Shown here in pieces: positions 5,225-8,957 of a stretch of DNA of 8,957 bases. This stretch comes from Thermoanaerobaculaceae bacterium. Lineage in GTDB: Bacteria; Acidobacteriota; UBA4820. The first letter of the stretch is position 1. Each line of letters begins with the position of its first letter. Below the pieces are notes generated by a model. It ran no database searches. It saw only the letters and a program-made list of their open reading frames with translations, and was not told the origin of the DNA. Both the position numbers and the translations under genes were made by a program. The DNA lies in assembly GCA_012798145.1 (NCBI GenBank), contig JAAZNT010000019.1:1-8957 (forward strand), written 5' to 3'.

Positions 5225-8200
5225 ATGAAAAGAAGTATTTGGGTTGTTTGTTGGTTAGTGTTGTTTCTTTTAAGTGTTTCTTCTTTTGCATTTAAGCAAA
5301 AGCCTTCGCTCTCAACTCTTGATTCTCTTGTCATTATTAAACCAGAATTAAGAGTTGTTGAAACCAATGAGGATTTTAAATTCATCCGTGATTCTATCGT
5401 AACATCAGCGGGAATCACCAAGTTTTTAACTGAAAATGGTGAGGATTGGAAAGTTGTTGTTGATTTAAGAAGGGGAGTTCCCTCTTTGATTGACGGCGGA
5501 GCAATTCCATTTATCCCCGGCAACGCAAATGACCTCAGTTGGGGAAGTTTTGCTTCAAATTGTGAATCCATTCGCTGCATTCCAAAATCTGAAATAGAAC
5601 GAAGAGCAAGAGATTTCTTGTCAAAATATCCTTCTCTTTTTCCAGTTGAACAAAACGATCTAAGGGTGGATTTAGATGGAACAATCCCCGTTGGAGAATC
5701 AATTTATCTTGTGAGGTTTCAGTGGTACCATAATGGCATTCCTGTTGAAAAAGGATCAATTTTTATGATAATCAACAACGGCAACCTGATTCAGATCGCT
5801 TCTTCAAGAATTGCTCCAATTTCTTTAGATACAAATCCAACTTTGTCAACAAGAACTGCATTTGAAATAGTCAAAGGATATCTTGGCAAAGACGCAATCA
5901 ATGAGAAAGATGAAATTATAAATCCCGGCTCGCTTGTTATTATTCCTGTCACACCAAAAGGATATGACTCAAACATCTATGTTGGGCCTGCGGGCAGTAT
6001 GTACGATTTTAAACTTGCATATCGGATAATGTTCAGAAAAAGCGGAATGATGGGAACATGGGAGGCACTTGTAGATGCACATTCAGGAGAAATTTTAAGG
6101 TTTGTTGATGCGAACAGATACGGCAAAATTCAGGGCGGAGTTTATAAAACTGATAAAAACCCGACACAAACTGAAGAGACGATGCCTTTTCCTTATGCCG
6201 ATTATGGAACGGGTTTGTATGCCGACATAGGAGGGAACTTTACGGGCACTTCTGGAACATCAACGATGAAAGGAAGAGTTGGAAGCGCAGGGAATGTCGG
6301 TGGAGTAAACATCAGTGATAACTGCGGCTCTATATCACTCTCATCAGATGCAGAAGGGTTGATTGATTTTGGAACTTCAGGAGGAACCGACTGCACAACT
6401 CCCGGTTTTGGAGGTGCCGGCAACACTCACTCAGCAAGAACGCAGTATTACAATGTTTCTTGGATCAAAATTAAAGCATACACTTATCTTTCTGGCAATT
6501 CTTGGTTGCAAAATGTGGTTACGGATAATGTAAATATAAACCAAGCGTGTAATGCTTATTGGGATGGAGCATCGCTAAATTTCTTTAAATATGGTAGTTA
6601 CTACGGTTATCTCTGCGGAAATACGGGAGAACTTCCCGGAGTTTCTTTGCACGAATGGGGGCACGGGATGGATGACAACGACGGCTCTGGAGGAGACAGC
6701 CCGCCTGTTGAGACAAGGGCAGACTGGACAGCAATTCTTCAGACACACCAATCTTGTGCAGGCGGAGGATTTCTCTTAAGCACTTGGGGTTGTGGACAAG
6801 CATCCGGAGGAGCAGGTTACAATTGTGACGGCTATGGAGACTGCTGTCTTGATTGTTCTGGTGTAAGGGATGCAGATTGGGATAAGCATGCTTCTCACAC
6901 TCCTTGGACGATAGCAAACTACGGAACAGTATGGAGCGGTTGTGATTCAGGTTATTACTTCGGTCCTTGCGGCAAAGAAGATCACTGCGAATCCGGGATC
7001 GCTACACAGGCTTTATGGGATTTGGCTGTAAGAGATTTGCCTGCTTACTGCGGGATGGATATTACATCGTCGTGGCAGTTAATTGACAGGTTGTGGTACA
7101 CATCAATGCCTTCTATGGGAGATATGTACACCTGCACGCCTCCAACATCAAACGGTTGCGGAGGATCAAGTCTATTCAATCTTTTCAGAGCAATTGATGA
7201 CGACGGAGACGGAACAGCAAATGGAACGCCTCACGCTCAAGGGATTTTCCAAGCGTTTAATCGTCATAACATTGCCTGCGGTGCTGCGGGAGACGCTTCC
7301 AACCAAAACCAGACGAGTTGTCCTTCTTTGACGATTACGACTTTAATCGGAACTGCGGGAAGCAACTCGGCAGTCTTAAATTGGAGCGAAGTTGCAAATG
7401 CGACAAGATATTTCATTTTCAAGAATGATACTTCCTGTGATTCTGGATTTATCAAAATAGCGACAGTGAATGCTCCAACTACAACTTACACTGACACAAC
7501 AGGAACAAACGGTATCACTTCTTATTACAGAATTCAGGCGGCAACGGCAAATGACTCTTGTGTGAGCGCAATGAGCAACTGCGTTGCTGTAACTCCCCAG
7601 CCTTGCGCAGGAACTATAAGAACTAACAGAAGCGTTTACAACTGCTCAGATTCTGTTGAAATTACAGTTACAGATTCAACTGTAACTCTTCCTGTTCAAG
7701 TTGAATTCTGGTCTAATACAGATTCAACTCATAAATTCGCTACATTGACAGACGCAGGTTCAGCAAATTACACAGGTACAATAGCAACAGTCACAGGTGC
7801 TGCGGGAGCAAACGAAGTTCAAGTATCTAACGGTGATACAATTTATTTGAGATACACAGATCCCGATTACTGTGGGACTTCCAATGTCGCTGTTGAAACG
7901 ACCGCTTTAATAGATTGTGTCGCTCCTGTAATATCAAATGTGGCTGTTTCAAACATTACTGGAAATTCAGCCACAATAACTTTTGAAACAAACGAGGCGG
8001 CGACTTCTTCAATTGTTTACGACACTGCTGTTCCTCCCGCTTTAAATACCGCAAACTCTTCCAATCTTTTAACAAGCCACTCTATTACTCTTACCAACTT
8101 GAATGAATGCACCAGATACTATTTCTTCGTTCGTGCAACTGATTTCGCCGGTAATATTAGTGAAGAAAATAACGGCGGTTCTTATTTTAACTTTAAAACG

Positions 8201-8957
8201 CTGAAAGACACTAATCCCATATATACAAAAGTTGAAGACCCGCCTTTATCAATACCTGACAGCGATACAACGACAGGGGCGTCTTCAATTATTGCGGTTT
8301 CTGATAATAAAATAATTCAGGATGTCAATGTCAAGATCAATATAACTCATACCTTTGATGGTGACCTTGATATCTATTTAATTGCTCCTGACAATACAAC
8401 TGTTGAACTTTCAACAGACAACGGAAGCTCAGGTGACAATTTCATAGATACAATATTTGATGATGAAGCTTCAATCCCGATCACAAGCGGAACTGCTCCT
8501 TTCACCGGAAGATTCAAACCAGAAGGCAATCTTTCAACGCTTTACGGAAAGAATGCTCAAGGAAATTGGACTTTGAAAGTTTATGATGACGCTTCTTCAG
8601 ATACTGGAACAATAAACAATTGGAGCATAGAATTTCTTTATCCTTCTGAGAATTGCCCTGAATCTGCAGGTATTGTGTTTTTCGAAGATGATGTTTATGG
8701 TTGTCTTAACGATAATTTGACGATGCAAGTTCAAGATGCCGATCTTCTTGGAACGGGAACAGTAAATATTGAAGTGTGGAGCGATTTAGAAACGATTCCT
8801 GAAAATGTCACATTGAACGAAGACCCGCCATCATCAGGAACATTCAGGGGTTCCATTGCAACAACAACTTCTCCTCCTACAAACGGCGACAATCTTATCT
8901 CAACAAACGGCGGAAAAGTTGATGTAAGATATATTGACGCTGACGACGGTTCCGGAG
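5225..8957 (+). CDS. Secreted multidomain zinc metallopeptidase (M4/M36-like gluzincin) with Fn3 and P-domains, 3' end outside window
   Basis: 1244 residues are visible with no stop. Residues 1-22 are a signal peptide (cleavage after SFA). Residues about 135-300 resemble an FTP/PepSY propeptide, ending WEALVDAHSGEIL. The catalytic region (about 300-690) has HEWGH (H476, E477, H480), a probable third zinc ligand E496 in E-x3-D (E496, D500) and H587 in DHCESGI, matching thermolysin's HxNSG histidine. It closes with NGTPHAQGIFQAF, as in fungalysin-like enzymes. Next come a fibronectin-III-like domain (about 699-790), a cysteine-flanked beta module (794-898), a second Fn3 (about 899-996), a proprotein-convertase P-domain (about 1003-1141, with DGDLDIYLIAP and NNWSIEF) and a second copy of the cysteine-flanked module from 1144. 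All catalytic residues are present, so I infer an active exported protease. Assignment to M4 or M36 is less sure than assignment to the gluzincins. It has its own promoter. Confidence 0.88.
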   Translation, partial: MKRSIWVVCWLVLFLLSVSSFAFKQKPSLSTLDSLVIIKPELRVVETNEDFKFIRDSIVTSAGITKFLTENGEDWKVVVDLRRGVPSLIDGGAIPFIPGNANDLSWGSFASNCESIRCIPKSEIERRARDFLSKYPSLFPVEQNDLRVDLDGTIPVGESIYLVRFQWYHNGIPVEKGSIFMIINNGNLIQIASSRIAPISLDTNPTLSTRTAFEIVKGYLGKDAINEKDEIINPGSLVIIPVTPKGYDSNIYVGPAGSMYDFKLAYRIMFRKSGMMGTWEALVDAHSGEILRFVDANRYGKIQGGVYKTDKNPTQTEETMPFPYADYGTGLYADIGGNFTGTSGTSTMKGRVGSAGNVGGVNISDNCGSISLSSDAEGLIDFGTSGGTDCTTPGFGGAGNTHSARTQYYNVSWIKIKAYTYLSGNSWLQNVVTDNVNINQACNAYWDGASLNFFKYGSYYGYLCGNTGELPGVSLHEWGHGMDDNDGSGGDSPPVETRADWTAILQTHQSCAGGGFLLSTWGCGQASGGAGYNCDGYGDCCLDCSGVRDADWDKHASHTPWTIANYGTVWSGCDSGYYFGPCGKEDHCESGIATQALWDLAVRDLPAYCGMDITSSWQLIDRLWYTSMPSMGDMYTCTPPTSNGCGGSSLFNLFRAIDDDGDGTANGTPHAQGIFQAFNRHNIACGAAGDASNQNQTSCPSLTITTLIGTAGSNSAVLNWSEVANATRYFIFKNDTSCDSGFIKIATVNAPTTTYTDTTGTNGITSYYRIQAATANDSCVSAMSNCVAVTPQPCAGTIRTNRSVYNCSDSVEITVTDSTVTLPVQVEFWSNTDSTHKFATLTDAGSANYTGTIATVTGAAGANEVQVSNGDTIYLRYTDPDYCGTSNVAVETTALIDCVAPVISNVAVSNITGNSATITFETNEAATSSIVYDTAVPPALNTANSSNLLTSHSITLTNLNECTRYYFFVRATDFAGNISEENNGGSYFNFKTLKDTNPIYTKVEDPPLSIPDSDTTTGASSIIAVSDNKIIQDVNVKINITHTFDGDLDIYLIAPDNTTVELSTDNGSSGDNFIDTIFDDEASIPITSGTAPFTGRFKPEGNLSTLYGKNAQGNWTLKVYDDASSDTGTINNWSIEFLYPSENCPESAGIVFFEDDVYGCLNDNLTMQVQDADLLGTGTVNIEVWSDLETIPENVTLNEDPPSSGTFRGSIATTTSPPTNGDNLISTNGGKVDVRYIDADDGSG
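7604..7918 (+). repeat. Cysteine-flanked beta module, copy 1, within the peptidase
   Basis: Residues 794-898, from CAGTI to ALIDC, follow the pattern G-x-I ... V-Y-x-C-x-D-x-[VL] ... D ... V-x-V-E-x-W-S ... G-[ST]-I-A-T ... G-x-x-[IV]-x-[LV]-R-Y-x-D. The module lies between the two Fn3-like domains. I do not recognise it as a named domain. Its strand pattern suggests an immunoglobulin-like adhesion or spacer domain. Confidence 0.55.
8654..8957 (+). repeat. Cysteine-flanked beta module, copy 2, incomplete at window edge
   Basis: Residues 1144 onward repeat the copy 1 pattern: CPESAGI, VYGCLNDNL, IEVWSD, FRGSIATTT, VDVRYIDAD. The DNA is divergent, so the duplication is old or the modules were acquired separately. 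The copy is cut by the window edge, so more copies may follow. Confidence 0.55.

Noticed and set aside
5143..5759. Minus-strand reading frames opposite the start of the peptidase gene.
   Set aside because: They are antisense shadows covering the peptidase promoter and propeptide. The plus-strand frame has the signal peptide and the strong ribosome binding site.

Overview
The window (about 40% GC by eye) suggests a Gram-negative-type bacterium. Two of its four genes encode large, cysteine-containing secreted proteins with Sec signal peptides. Ribosome binding sites are GGAG/GAGGAGG and one promoter is a near-perfect sigma-70 site. The secreted peptidase (M4/M36-like core, fibronectin-III and P-domains) resembles exported proteins I associate with Acidobacteriota and related uncultured lineages. 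That placement is recall, not proof. No rRNA, tRNA, CRISPR array, transposase or phage gene is visible.

Layout: (1) 1-1749, minus strand: the N-terminal 583 residues of a secreted Asp-box (BNR-type) beta-propeller-like protein, running off the left edge. It is preceded by a TATAAT-type promoter with a Crp/Fnr-like palindrome. (2) 1750-2359: a 610-base divergent intergenic region. Most of it (about 1900-2280) is a mosaic of palindromic and direct repeats with no credible gene. (3) 2360-5152, plus strand: a two-gene unit of a POT-like major facilitator transporter and dihydrolipoyl dehydrogenase, separated by 3 bases and probably translationally coupled. (4) 5153-5224: a very compact junction where a probable intrinsic terminator and a strong promoter share the same bases. 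(5) 5225-8957, plus strand: a secreted multidomain zinc metallopeptidase, 1244 residues visible and still open at the right edge.

A working picture, which is inference, is a proteolytic heterotroph: an exported protease degrades protein outside the cell, a POT-like carrier could import peptides or another small solute, and dihydrolipoyl dehydrogenase serves a 2-oxoacid dehydrogenase or glycine-cleavage complex in catabolism. The transporter and dehydrogenase are physically linked. The protease and propeller genes have their own promoters. I see no complete novel system. The points most worth checking are the duplicated cysteine-flanked module in the peptidase, the nested terminator/promoter, the mosaic repeat region, and the pairing of a lone lpdA with an atypical POT-like transporter.
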